DNA of 42,482 nucleotides from Lachnospiraceae bacterium (GTDB taxonomy: Bacteria > Bacillota > Clostridia > Lachnospirales > Lachnospiraceae), in assembly GCA_017479285.1 (NCBI GenBank), contig JAFVCL010000077.1, positions 1 through 42,482 of the forward strand, in the 5' to 3' direction. Shown here piece after piece: positions 23,406 through 32,464 of the stretch (position 1 is the stretch's first letter; each line of letters starts with the position of its first letter). The notes under the pieces are model-generated. The model saw only the letters and a list, made by a program, of their open reading frames with translations, was not told the origin of the DNA and did no database searches. A program made the translations under genes and the position numbers.

Positions 23406-26400
23406 TTATACAACTTCTATAGAAATAGATACCTTCTCTCCATTGATATCCCAGTCCTTGGATACTGCAAAGGTCTTATCCGAGGTGAATTCATCCGCCA
23501 GAACCTTACCTGCGATGGAGTCAAGATTGCGGGCTGCAATGTCTGAGAGCTTGGCATTTCCGTTCAGGGATATGCGGATGTGGTCGGTAACATTAAAGTC
23601 GGAATCCTTACGCATGGTCTGGATCTTGGATACAAGCTCTGCTGCGAAACCTTCCTCGATAAGTTCTTCTGTAAGGTTGGTGTCAAGAACTACGATAAGC
23701 TTGTTGTCTTCCTGGGAGACATAACCCTCTTTCTGAGTCATCTCGATAAGAAGATCGTCCTTTGTAAGTTCAACTAAAGCTCCGTCAACCTCAAAGCTGA
23801 GCATTCCTTTCTCGTTAAGCTCGTCCATGGCTGCATTTCCGTCGAGAGCCGCCAGAGTATTCTTGATTCCGCCGAGCTGCTTTCCGTACTTGGGTCCCAC
23901 GGTGCGGAGCTGGGGCTTGAAGGTGTAGGTTGTAAAGTCTCTCACATCATCCGCATATACAACCGTCTTTACATTGAGTTCGTCGCGGATTATATCCGTG
24001 TAGAAGCTCTCAAGGGCTCCCTTGTCTTCTCCGACAGTCTTGATATACATGGTACTGATCGGCTGACGGTTCTTTATCGCTGCGGCATTTCTCGCTGCGC
24101 GTCCCATAACGACCGCGTCAAGCACCTCATCCATGGACTTCTCAAGCTCTGTATTGATATAGGCCTTATTAACCTCCGGGTAATCACAGAGATGGATTGA
24201 CTCCGGTGCGCTACTGTCAATGCTGCGGACAAGGTTCTGGTAGATATCCTCGGTCATGAACGGTATCATGGGGGCTGCAGCCTTTGATATGGTGACAAGT
24301 GCGGTGTAGAGGGTCATGTATGCATTGATCTTGTCCTGCTCCATGCCCTTTGCCCAGAATCTCTCACGGCTTCTTCTGACATACCAGTTGGAAAGGTCGT
24401 CAACAAACTTCTCAAGAACAGCACCTGCTTCGGGAATCTTGTAATTCTCAAGGTTATTATCAACTGCTTCCACTGCTGAATTGAGTCTTGACAGAACCCA
24501 CTTATCCATAACGGGAAGCTTGTCATAATCAAGTGTGTACTTTGTTGCATCAAAATTATCGATGTTTGCATAGAGTACAAAGAAAGCGTAGGTGTTCCAT
24601 AAAGTACCCATGAACTTTCTCTGACCTTCTCTTACAGTCTCACCCGAGAATCTCTTGGGAAGCCAGGGTGCTGCGGATGTGTAAAAATACCATCTGATGG
24701 CATCTGCACCATAGGTCTTCAGCGCATCAAAAGGATCCACCGCATTTCCCTTTGACTTACTCATCTTCTCACCGTTCTCGTCAAGAACAAGGCCGAGAAC
24801 GATGACATTCTCATAGGGCGATTTATTGAAAAGAAGAGTACTCTCAGCCATGAGTGAGTAGAACCATCCTCTGGTCTGGTCAACTGCCTCGGAAATGAAT
24901 GCTGCGGGGAACTGTGACTCAAATACTTCTTTGTTTTCAAAAGGATAATGATGCTGTGCAAAGGGCATCGCACCTGAATCAAACCAGCAGTCGATAACCT
25001 CGGGTACGCGCTTCATGGTCTTTCCGCACTTAGGACACTTGCAGGTGATCTCATCGATATAGGGGCGATGAAGCTCAACAGTCTTTGCTGCCGGATTGCC
25101 GGAGAGCTTCTCCAGCTCTTCGCGGGATCCGATAGCTTCCTGATGTCCGCACTCCTCGCACTCCCAGATATTAAGGGGAGTACCCCAGTAACGGTTTCTG
25201 GAAACGCCCCAGTCCTGAATGTTTTCAAGCCAGTTTCCGAAACGGCCTTCACCGATTGAAGGGGGAATCCAGTTTACAGTCTTGTTGTTTCTCACAAGGT
25301 CGTCCTTTACAGCGGTCATCTTGATGAACCAGGACTCTCTTGCATAATAAAGAAGAGGTGTGGAGCATCTCCAGCAGTGAGGATAATCGTGCTCAACCTT
25401 GGGAGCCGAGAAGAGGAGCCCTCTGCCGGAAAGTTCTTTTAATACCTCGGGATCGCAGCTGACAGCGCCTGCGTCGATCTCCTTCTGAGTGGGCTTTGCA
25501 CGCATACCTGCAAAAGGAGTCTCAGGCTTCATTACACCGTGCTCATCTACCATCTGTACGAAAGGAGCATCATATTTGCGTCCCACTCTGGCGTCATCTT
25601 CACCGAATGCGGGAGCGATATGGACGATACCTGTACCGTCTGCCATGGTTACATAGTCATCGCAGTATACAAAGAATGCTTTCTTTTTCTGCTTCTCGGC
25701 AGCATCGGCGGCACAAGTGTAAAGGGGCTCGTACTCTTTGTACTCAAGTTCCTTACCCTTGCAGGTTTCGATAACCTCGTATGCGGGAGTTCCTTCCTCT
25801 CTCTCGATTCCTCCGAGCACGCTATCCAGAAGGGCCTGTGCCATGATGTATGTATATCCGTCAGCGGCCTTGACTCTTGCATAGATCTCCTCAGGGTTTA
25901 CGCAGAGAGCAATATTGGATGCCAGTGTCCAGGGGGTGGTGGTCCATGCAAGGAAGTATGCATCCTCACCCTTTATCTTGAAGCGGACGATGGCGGTGCG
26001 CTCCTTTAAGGTCTTGTAGCCCTGGGCAACCTCATGTGATGAAAGAGGGGTTCCGCAGCGAGGGCAGTAGGGAACGATCTTGAATCCCTTATAAAGAAGG
26101 CCCTTATCCCAGATAGTCTTTAATGCCCACCATTCGGACTCGATGAAATTATCGTCATAGGTAACATAGGGGTTGTCCATATCAGCCCAGAATCCGACTG
26201 TTCCGGAGAACTCCTCCCACATTCCCTTATATTTCCACACAGATTCCTTGCACTTTGAAATGAAAGGATCGAGACCATACTCTTCAATCTGCTCCTTGCC
26301 GTCAAGTCCCAAGAGCTTTTCAACCTCGAGCTCTACGGGAAGACCGTGAGTATCCCATCCTGCCTTACGGGGAACGCGATATCCCTTCATGGTACGGTAT

Positions 26401-26609
26401 CTGGGGATCATATCCTTAATTGTTCTGGTCTCAACATGTCCTATGTGAGGCTTGCCGTTTGCTGTGGGCGGTCCGTCATAGAAAGTATAAGTGGGGCAAC
26501 CTTCACGGATGTCGATACTCTTTCTGAAAATATCGTTTTCGGCCCAGAATTTCTCTATGTCTTTTTCTCTGTCTACAAAATTCAGGTCGGTTGAGACTTG
26601 CTTGTACAT
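23406..26609 (-). CDS. ileS: Isoleucyl-tRNA synthetase, eukaryote-like type
   Basis: IleS charges tRNA-Ile. The 1067-residue product has the HIGH motif at 55-58 in DGPPTANGKPHIGHVETRTI and KMSKS at 615-619 in GEKMSKSKGN. The wording around both motifs and the length match the eukaryote-like type 2 enzymes rather than the E. coli-like type 1 (about 930 residues, D-I-H-I-G-H and S-L-G-N). Type 2 enzymes are known for low mupirocin sensitivity. The ATG has a strong GGAGG site. No T-box leader is present. It is followed by glgP. Confidence 0.96.
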   Translation of the reverse strand: MYKQVSTDLNFVDREKDIEKFWAENDIFRKSIDIREGCPTYTFYDGPPTANGKPHIGHVETRTIKDMIPRYRTMKGYRVPRKAGWDTHGLPVELEVEKLLGLDGKEQIEEYGLDPFISKCKESVWKYKGMWEEFSGTVGFWADMDNPYVTYDDNFIESEWWALKTIWDKGLLYKGFKIVPYCPRCGTPLSSHEVAQGYKTLKERTAIVRFKIKGEDAYFLAWTTTPWTLASNIALCVNPEEIYARVKAADGYTYIMAQALLDSVLGGIEREEGTPAYEVIETCKGKELEYKEYEPLYTCAADAAEKQKKKAFFVYCDDYVTMADGTGIVHIAPAFGEDDARVGRKYDAPFVQMVDEHGVMKPETPFAGMRAKPTQKEIDAGAVSCDPEVLKELSGRGLLFSAPKVEHDYPHCWRCSTPLLYYARESWFIKMTAVKDDLVRNNKTVNWIPPSIGEGRFGNWLENIQDWGVSRNRYWGTPLNIWECEECGHQEAIGSREELEKLSGNPAAKTVELHRPYIDEITCKCPKCGKTMKRVPEVIDCWFDSGAMPFAQHHYPFENKEVFESQFPAAFISEAVDQTRGWFYSLMAESTLLFNKSPYENVIVLGLVLDENGEKMSKSKGNAVDPFDALKTYGADAIRWYFYTSAAPWLPKRFSGETVREGQRKFMGTLWNTYAFFVLYANIDNFDATKYTLDYDKLPVMDKWVLSRLNSAVEAVDNNLENYKIPEAGAVLEKFVDDLSNWYVRRSRERFWAKGMEQDKINAYMTLYTALVTISKAAAPMIPFMTEDIYQNLVRSIDSSAPESIHLCDYPEVNKAYINTELEKSMDEVLDAVVMGRAARNAAAIKNRQPISTMYIKTVGEDKGALESFYTDIIRDELNVKTVVYADDVRDFTTYTFKPQLRTVGPKYGKQLGGIKNTLAALDGNAAMDELNEKGMLSFEVDGALVELTKDDLLIEMTQKEGYVSQEDNKLIVVLDTNLTEELIEEGFAAELVSKIQTMRKDSDFNVTDHIRISLNGNAKLSDIAARNLDSIAGKVLADEFTSDKTFAVSKDWDINGEKVSISIEVV

Positions 26610-26670
26610 CTTAAAACCTCCGGATGTAAATATAATCTAAATATCGTTTCGAACTATGAAATCCGACCCA

Positions 26671-26734
26671 GGGTACAATACCCCTAGTTTTCGATAATCC
26701 CTATAATCTTGCCACAAATTGACTAATATGTCAA
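26671..26734 (-). promoter_or_regulatory. ileS: Candidate ileS promoter and leader hairpin
   Basis: Minus strand TTGACA (26729-26734), 17-nt spacer, CAAGAT (26706-26711); the -10 is weak and TATAGG lies a few bases further on. A small hairpin GGGTA-TTG-TACCC (26671-26683) follows in the leader. None of the T-box hallmarks can be seen. Confidence 0.4.
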
Positions 26735-26749
26735 GAAAATGCAGTATCT

Positions 26750-26791
26750 GAAAAAAGTGGCAGAAGGCTGAAAAAACGCCTTCTGCCACTC
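26750..26791 (-). terminator. Intrinsic terminator after the cysteine protease gene
   Basis: AGTGGCAGAAGG / CCTTCTGCCACT form a perfect 12-bp stem closing a loop with six T (minus strand). Minus-strand tail is TTTTTT. It lies about 30 bp past the protease stop and just before the ileS promoter. Confidence 0.93.
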
Positions 26792-26821
26792 TATCTTAAT
26801 TCAACTGATAAGTCTCTTTTG

Positions 26822-28867
26822 TCATTGAAGGACACCGGTCACCTCGTCAAAGTGATATGTAGTTCCTCCTAATGTGATAAAGCCTCTGGCCATCAGACCG
26901 GTTTTCGTATCGTAGTAATAGGTATTGCCGACCTGATCCGGATACTTCTCCGCAAGGGCTCCCTCGATAGTAACCCATCCTTTGAGCATCGCCCCGTTTT
27001 CATCATAGCGGACCCACTTGCCTTTTTTATTCTTGATGGTATAAATGACCAGGTCCTGAAGTCCTGCATCACAGCCTGCTGCGACACTTTGTATTTCATC
27101 ATCCGAAAAACCGTCTTCGTTACTGAATACATATGGCATCCACACTTCTTTGCCTACAGCTTTTGCACCATTATATATAGCGTCAAGCCAATACCACTCG
27201 TTAGATCCGGGATCATATATCTCTCGACCTCTGATAGTGTTGTCTCCCATTACACCTTTTTTATCATCATATGTTCCCTGTCTGATGCCGTCTTCGTACC
27301 AGTACCATCTTCCGGAAAGTCCCTGGCACCACCCGAAAAGAGGCGGCAGCATCGCCATATCTATTTCATCATTGAACCTGTCCTCAAGGGTCTTTTCTTC
27401 CTCCGTGTCGACTACTATAGTCGCATCACCGCTGAATAATCCGGAATTTGCATTACTGTTATGGGAAGGATTATTGGTAAAAAGTGCTATATAAGGGTCG
27501 TAGGCTTCATGATCATCATCCCAGTATGAAACTTCTACTCCTCCGCTCTCACATACCGGATAATAATTTATCCCTCCTATATACCCTTCCCCTTCGGGAT
27601 CGTCCTCAACCAGAAGTTTAACATCCTTTGAAAAATTGATGGTGACGGTAACAGTGGTAGCACTCGCTGTAAAAATATCTTCATCAAGGTCTATGGTATA
27701 ATACCCTGCATAATTGGTATCCACATGACCCATTGTTCTCTGAGTTCCCGCTGTGACTGTGGCAGTGGCACGGAAATCCGTACTTTGGGTTTCAAAGCTG
27801 ACTGCTTTTATATATTCCCCCGCTCCTACATTAAACCTTATGGTGGCATCAGGGACAGTAACCATCGCCCTGGGAGTTATAGTCCTTGCATAGCAGTATG
27901 CATTGTCATAGGGATCCATGTTCGCATCAAAGGCTATGCACTCCAGTCCAAAGCCCTTATCTTCATAAGACATCCAGAAATATCCTTCAAGACAGTATCC
28001 TTCACGGCCCCAGCTGTTTCTCACAAGCCATGCTCCGTTTTGAGAAGGTCTTTGGCCTTCCTTGAAATAAGAGGCGGGGAAATCATCATCCCACCCCACG
28101 ATCATGATTCCATGATTGGAATAATCCTCTTCTCCGACTGTAAAACTGTCATGATAAGGTTCATAATCACAATAATAAGCATTATGCTCCTTATTGTAGT
28201 ATTTGTTATCATCATATAAATCTGTGCGCATGCCGGCAGACACAGCCCCATGACTTAAAATTGCCGATTTTATACCCGTTCTATCCGTACTTTTTATGGT
28301 ATAAGCATTTTCAAGACCAACTACATTGTGACCGTAAGCATACTCATCCGGAACAGTATAATCCCAGGATTCCCTTTGTGTTTCCAGATACGGCATATCG
28401 CTTTCCTTTATCGCACCTATCCCGTTCATCATGATCTCACATATGCTTTTCGGAGAACCTCCGGTATCGGCCCACAGGCCACGACCGCTGTTTTCAACGA
28501 TCCTGTCTCTGTCATGGCAATCTTTCGGGTCATCACAGGAATGACCGTGATAATAGACTATCTGCAATTCCGAGAGATCCACCGAGGTTCCGACCTTTCC
28601 GTCATGTATAAGATCTGCCTCTATAGCTCCAATACCTGAAAATGCCCAGCAGGCTCCAAATGGATACTGATCCCTGATGGGTGGAAGTTTCTTTAATTCC
28701 TCAACATTGTATCTTGAAGGTAATCCCGAGGTACTTATTGCAGCCACATCATCTGCTGCATAAGCCGTCCCGGAGCATAAGAAAACTCCTGCCGTGATCA
28801 CCCCGATTAATATCGGGATCTCATTCTTTGCTTTGATCAAAAGATCCCTTACTACACTGTTTTTCAT
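26822..28867 (-). CDS. Secreted papain-like (C1) cysteine protease with wall-binding repeats
   Basis: A 681-residue exported protease. A signal peptide with a hydrophobic stretch (18-32) ends at AYA before residue 38. The peptidase domain has catalytic Cys73 (FGACWAFSGIGA), His252 (SNHGIMIVGWDDD) and Asn284 (LVRNSWGREG), so it looks active. Residues about 330-470 form a beta-rich domain like the lectin-like domain that often follows C1 peptidases in clostridia. The C terminus (about 515-681) has Trp/Tyr-rich repeats such as GRWYWYEDG, WVRYDENGAMLKGW and NTYYYDTKTGLMARGF, similar to choline-binding cell-wall repeats. The ATG follows GGGGGAT by 8 nt. It stands alone and ends in a strong terminator. 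Confidence 0.92.
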   Translation of the reverse strand: MKNSVVRDLLIKAKNEIPILIGVITAGVFLCSGTAYAADDVAAISTSGLPSRYNVEELKKLPPIRDQYPFGACWAFSGIGAIEADLIHDGKVGTSVDLSELQIVYYHGHSCDDPKDCHDRDRIVENSGRGLWADTGGSPKSICEIMMNGIGAIKESDMPYLETQRESWDYTVPDEYAYGHNVVGLENAYTIKSTDRTGIKSAILSHGAVSAGMRTDLYDDNKYYNKEHNAYYCDYEPYHDSFTVGEEDYSNHGIMIVGWDDDFPASYFKEGQRPSQNGAWLVRNSWGREGYCLEGYFWMSYEDKGFGLECIAFDANMDPYDNAYCYARTITPRAMVTVPDATIRFNVGAGEYIKAVSFETQSTDFRATATVTAGTQRTMGHVDTNYAGYYTIDLDEDIFTASATTVTVTINFSKDVKLLVEDDPEGEGYIGGINYYPVCESGGVEVSYWDDDHEAYDPYIALFTNNPSHNSNANSGLFSGDATIVVDTEEEKTLEDRFNDEIDMAMLPPLFGWCQGLSGRWYWYEDGIRQGTYDDKKGVMGDNTIRGREIYDPGSNEWYWLDAIYNGAKAVGKEVWMPYVFSNEDGFSDDEIQSVAAGCDAGLQDLVIYTIKNKKGKWVRYDENGAMLKGWVTIEGALAEKYPDQVGNTYYYDTKTGLMARGFITLGGTTYHFDEVTGVLQ

Positions 28868-28891
28868 CGCTTTATCCCCCTTTTTTGGTGG

Positions 28892-29074
28892 TTAATCGTC
28901 AAGTATCCGGGATCTGCCTGCAATGAAGGGCAGTTCCACATCTCCTAAATCCGTGATGCTTCCCGCACTTATATTTTCTTTGGCACTGAACGCATTAGCC
29001 TTTACGACCTCGGATACTTCCTCATATTGTTTCTTCTCTTGAAAACAATGAATACCTTTTATGTTCAAAGTCAA
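28892..29074 (-). CDS. Possible 60-residue peptide upstream of protease, weak
   Basis: An open frame ending 25 bp before the protease start would encode a 60-residue polar peptide ending in GRSRILDD. It begins with TTG, has no in-frame ATG and no visible ribosome binding site, so it may be no more than leader sequence. It is listed because it fills most of the 227-bp gap and is acidic and non-repetitive like a real protein. A link to the protease is a guess only. Confidence 0.25.
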   Translation of the reverse strand: MTLNIKGIHCFQEKKQYEEVSEVVKANAFSAKENISAGSITDLGDVELPFIAGRSRILDD

Positions 29075-29094
29075 TCTATTATTTGACCCGTTTA

Positions 29095-30000
29095 TTATCT
29101 CACGGCACCGATCAGTTCCTTTATGTCTTCAACATGATTCTTTTTCATGTACTCTTCTATTCCGTTTATCACCTCTACAGTTGCATAGGGATTTATGAAA
29201 TTGGCTGCTCCCACACTTACCGCACTAGCACCTGCCAGAATAAACTCCAGCGCATCTTCGGCGTTAGAGATACCTCCCATTCCGATGATGGGTATCTTGA
29301 CGGCCTGAGCTACCTGATAAACCATTCTGACCGCCACGGGCTTGATGGCAGGGCCGCTCATTCCGCCTGTTTTATTGGCCAGGGCAAAGGTGCGGCGATT
29401 AATATCTATCTTCATTCCGGTGATGGTATTGATGAGTGAGAGCGCATCCGCCCCAGCAGCTTCTGCAGCACGAGCCATCTCAGTGATATCTGTCACATTG
29501 GGGGACAGTTTCATGATGATGGGCTGCTTTGCATGATTTTTGATCTCTTTTGTGATTTCAGTGAGCGCCTCTGCTTTCTGACCAAAGGCGATGGCTCCCT
29601 CTTTTACATTGGGGCAGGATACATTGATCTCCAGCATGTCCACTTTCTTTTCATCCGAAAGTCTCTCTACCACATCAACATAATCCTGTATTGATTTTCC
29701 GCAGACATTTACTATCACACGGGTATCATATTTTTCCAGAAATTTTAAATCTCTTTCACAAAAAACATCAATTCCCGGATTCTGAAGTCCGATGGCGTTC
29801 AGCATTCCGCCGTAAACCTCAGTCACTCTGGGTGTGGGATTTCCGGGCCAGGGCACATTTGCAACGCCCTTGGTGGTGATAGCGCCCAGTCTGTTTAAAT
29901 CTATAAATTCATCATATTCCATTCCGGAGCCAAAGGTACCCGAACCAACGGTTACAGGATTCTTCCATTTTACTCCGGCGATCTCTATTTCAGTGTTCAT
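29095..30000 (-). CDS. pyrD: Dihydroorotate dehydrogenase B, catalytic subunit
   Basis: The FMN subunit of the class 1B enzyme, which oxidises dihydroorotate to orotate in pyrimidine synthesis and passes electrons to PyrK and NAD+. The 301-residue product has the catalytic Cys129 in INVSCPNVKEG, the FMN-binding GSGTFGSG (19-26) and the C-terminal GMGGISNAEDA phosphate loop. A Cys base marks class 1 enzymes. It lies 65 bp after pyrK, the usual partner. Confidence 0.96.
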   Translation of the reverse strand: MNTEIEIAGVKWKNPVTVGSGTFGSGMEYDEFIDLNRLGAITTKGVANVPWPGNPTPRVTEVYGGMLNAIGLQNPGIDVFCERDLKFLEKYDTRVIVNVCGKSIQDYVDVVERLSDEKKVDMLEINVSCPNVKEGAIAFGQKAEALTEITKEIKNHAKQPIIMKLSPNVTDITEMARAAEAAGADALSLINTITGMKIDINRRTFALANKTGGMSGPAIKPVAVRMVYQVAQAVKIPIIGMGGISNAEDALEFILAGASAVSVGAANFINPYATVEVINGIEEYMKKNHVEDIKELIGAVR

Positions 30001-30065
30001 GTTTTCACACTCCTGTTTCTTTAATTGTGCTTAGCTTTTGGTACGCGAAGACTGTATTCAGATGC

Positions 30066-30914
30066 TCAGATATCCACGTCCTCCGCGGCAAAGACAGGTC
30101 CATCGGTACAGATCCTGGCATTGTTCACATGGGAGTGATGATCCACTTCCTTCGTCTTTACCACACAGCCAAGGCATGCTCCCACTCCGCAGGCCATACG
30201 TTCCTCAAGTGAGATGTATGCGGGAATCTGTTTTTCTTCTGCGTATACTTTAATGGCCCGGAGCATTGGCATTGGGCCGCAGGCACAGATGATGTCTGCC
30301 TTGATAGTGTCCTCATTATCGGCTGTCTTATCCGCAGATTCACCATCAGAACCCTCTGACGCCATCACATTCATAACATTTCCTTTGGTGCCTACGCTGC
30401 CATCCTCGGAAGCAATATATACTTTTCCGTATTTTTCAAAATCTTCTTTGAGGAAAGTCATACTGTCTCTGTATCCCAGGACAATGCTGACTTTCATCTT
30501 ATCACCATCGGTTAGTGCTTCATTATGAGCATTTATTTCCTTTGCAAGCTCCAGCATGGGAGGAATACCTATACCTCCGCCCATGAGAACTACACTTTTT
30601 CCGAGCAGTTTGCCTATATCATAGCCGTTTCCGAGAACGCCCAGAAGCTTAACTTTTTCTCCTGCAGAATACTTTGAAAACTCGTCGGTACCTCTGCCTG
30701 CCACTCTGTAAACAATACGAATGGCATTTTTCTCATGATCCACCTCACAGATACTTATAGGTCTGGGGAGAAGAAGGCTCTTATCTTCTGTGTATACGCC
30801 CACAAACTGTCCTGCGTGAGCATTTTCTGCAAGATCTGTTTCAAGCCACATATCAAATATACCCGGCGCAAGATTTTTTTGTGAGATTACGATTGCTGTA
30901 GTTTTCTTTTTCAT
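30066..30914 (-). CDS. pyrK: Dihydroorotate dehydrogenase B, electron-transfer subunit
   Basis: PyrK holds FAD and a 2Fe-2S cluster and links PyrD to NAD+. In the 282-residue product FAD binding is marked by LLPRPISICEVD, nucleotide binding by GGGIGIPPMLEL, and the cluster by four Cys in the order C-G-V-G-A-C-L-G-C ... I-C-T-D-G. A short acidic stretch of about 18 residues (SEGSDGESADKTADNEDT) is inserted before the ADIICACGPMPML strand and is not typical of the family. The ATG follows GAGGT. It sits 67 bp after pyrC. Confidence 0.95.
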   Translation of the reverse strand: MKKKTTAIVISQKNLAPGIFDMWLETDLAENAHAGQFVGVYTEDKSLLLPRPISICEVDHEKNAIRIVYRVAGRGTDEFSKYSAGEKVKLLGVLGNGYDIGKLLGKSVVLMGGGIGIPPMLELAKEINAHNEALTDGDKMKVSIVLGYRDSMTFLKEDFEKYGKVYIASEDGSVGTKGNVMNVMASEGSDGESADKTADNEDTIKADIICACGPMPMLRAIKVYAEEKQIPAYISLEERMACGVGACLGCVVKTKEVDHHSHVNNARICTDGPVFAAEDVDI

Positions 30915-30981
30915 GGTTACCTCGTTGTGTACTATTTTTTCCCCTCATCAGTCGGCTCCCCCGTCAGTTTATTCATATGCA

Positions 30982-32370
30982 TCAGTCGGCAGAGTAAACG
31001 ATCTTTCCCCGGCATATGGTGTAACATACCTTACCGGTCATCTTCTTTCCGATGAAGGGGGAATTGCATGCCTTGGAGGCGATGCTCTCCTTTGTATAAA
31101 TATATGCTGCTTCAGGATCAAAAATGCAAAGGTCCGCGGGTCCGCCTGCTTTAATGTATCCCGCATCCAGCTTATAGAGCTTCGCAGGATTCGTGCTCAT
31201 GGCCGCCAAAACATCCTGCAGTTTCATTTCATTTGAATCCACCAGATACTCTATTGCCAGAGGAAGAGCTGTCTCCAGTCCGATTATTCCGCTGGGTGCC
31301 TTTGTGATCTCACGGGACTTTTCCTCAGCGGTGTGGGGCGCATGATCCGTTGCGATCATATCTATGGTTCCGTCAGCCAGACCTCTCACTATAGCCTGTC
31401 TGTCCGCTTCCTCTCGAAGAGGCGGATTCATCTTTGCCAGTGTGCCGTGTTCTATCGCAGCCTCTTCCGTCAGTGAGAAATGGTGAGGCGTTGCTTCCGC
31501 ATGGATATTCACGCCTGCTGCCTTCGCTTGTCTTACCAGTTCCACACCCTCTTTTGTAGAGATATGCTGGATATCGATGATCGCACCGGTCTTTTTAGCA
31601 AGTTCTATATCCCGAGATACCATGTTTATCTCGGCCTGCCTCGGAGATCCGCCGATACCAAAATACTCACTGGCTTTCCCGCGGTTTATTCCGTTGTTTT
31701 CAATGACTGAAGGATCCTCCTCGTGAAAGCTTAAGGGCATTCCGAGAGCTTTGCTTCTTTTCATCGCCTCTAAGACGATTTCTTCTTTTACAAGAGGGAT
31801 TCCGTCATCCGTAAAGCCCACCGCCCCTGCCTTTGCAAGGGTCTCCATGTCAGTCAGGGTCTCGCCCTTCATTCCAATGGTTACATTTGCGCAGGCATAG
31901 ATATTTATATCCGTCTGCTTTCCCTTTTCAAGGACATACTTTAAGGTTTCCGTATTGTCGATGGTCGGATTGGTGTTTGCCATCATAACGACACTTGTAT
32001 ATCCGCCCTTTGCGGCCGATCTTGCGCCGGTAAAAATATCCTCTTTTTGCGTAAAGCCCGGATCGCGGAAATGCACATGCACATCCACAAATCCGGGAGC
32101 GACGATCATCCCGGAGGCATCTATGATCTCATCGACCCGGTTTAGTCCGTCACAGTTTAATTCATCCCTGTTTTCTTCATTCCGGTTTTCTTCATTCCGG
32201 TTTTCTCCTTCGTCATTTCCCGGATCATTCCCGGAAGCCTTTTTCTCCGGCTCATTTTGAGGTATTATCCTCTCAATTTTGCCGTCCCGTATAAGTATAT
32301 CTCTTATTCCGTCCAGTCCGGATGCAGGGTCTATAACTCTCCCGCCCTTTATTAAAATACTTTTTCCCAT
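30982..32370 (-). CDS. pyrC: Dihydroorotase with low-complexity insertion
   Basis: PyrC closes carbamoyl aspartate to dihydroorotate, using zinc. The metal-binding motif DVHVHFRDPGFTQKED, the HISTKEGVELVRQAK region and ATDHAPHTAEEK are all present. The 462-residue product is longer than the usual 420-430 because residues about 37-78 are a Glu/Asn/Asp-rich insertion (ENRNEENRNEENRDELN) in the N-terminal beta domain, before the conserved IIDASGMIVAPGFVD. The insertion is encoded by a 15-bp tandem repeat. No good ribosome binding site precedes the ATG (GGCGGGCGTATTTT). First gene of a pyrC-pyrK-pyrD unit. Confidence 0.94.
   Translation of the reverse strand: MGKSILIKGGRVIDPASGLDGIRDILIRDGKIERIIPQNEPEKKASGNDPGNDEGENRNEENRNEENRDELNCDGLNRVDEIIDASGMIVAPGFVDVHVHFRDPGFTQKEDIFTGARSAAKGGYTSVVMMANTNPTIDNTETLKYVLEKGKQTDINIYACANVTIGMKGETLTDMETLAKAGAVGFTDDGIPLVKEEIVLEAMKRSKALGMPLSFHEEDPSVIENNGINRGKASEYFGIGGSPRQAEINMVSRDIELAKKTGAIIDIQHISTKEGVELVRQAKAAGVNIHAEATPHHFSLTEEAAIEHGTLAKMNPPLREEADRQAIVRGLADGTIDMIATDHAPHTAEEKSREITKAPSGIIGLETALPLAIEYLVDSNEMKLQDVLAAMSTNPAKLYKLDAGYIKAGGPADLCIFDPEAAYIYTKESIASKACNSPFIGKKMTGKVCYTICRGKIVYSAD
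32171..32200 (-). repeat. 15-bp tandem repeat in pyrC
   Basis: TTTTCTTCATTCCGG occurs twice in a row without mismatch, followed by a partial third copy. In the pyrC frame it encodes the repeated NRNEE units of the insertion, so copy number can change without a frameshift. Confidence 0.85.
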
Positions 32371-32375
32371 AAAAT

Positions 32376-32452
32376 ACGCCCGCCAAATCTGTGATTCTTA
32401 TATAGGTTAACTACCATACCAGAATTTTACCACAAACTTGGGCGGGCGTGAA
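32376..32452 (-). promoter_or_regulatory. pyrC: pyrC promoter with split inverted repeat
   Basis: Minus strand TTCACG (32447-32452), 17-nt spacer, TGG-TAAAAT (32424-32429) form a plausible extended -10 promoter. The 9-bp arms ACGCCCGCC lie over the -35 region (32441-32449) and, inverted, over the ribosome binding region (32376-32384), 65 bp apart. They look like a two-site operator. Confidence 0.5.
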
Positions 32453-32464
32453 ACTATTTATAAT

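Noticed and set aside
26610-26740. T-box leader before ileS
   Set aside because: No AGGGTGG-type T-box sequence and no antiterminator are present; the terminator there belongs to the upstream protease gene.
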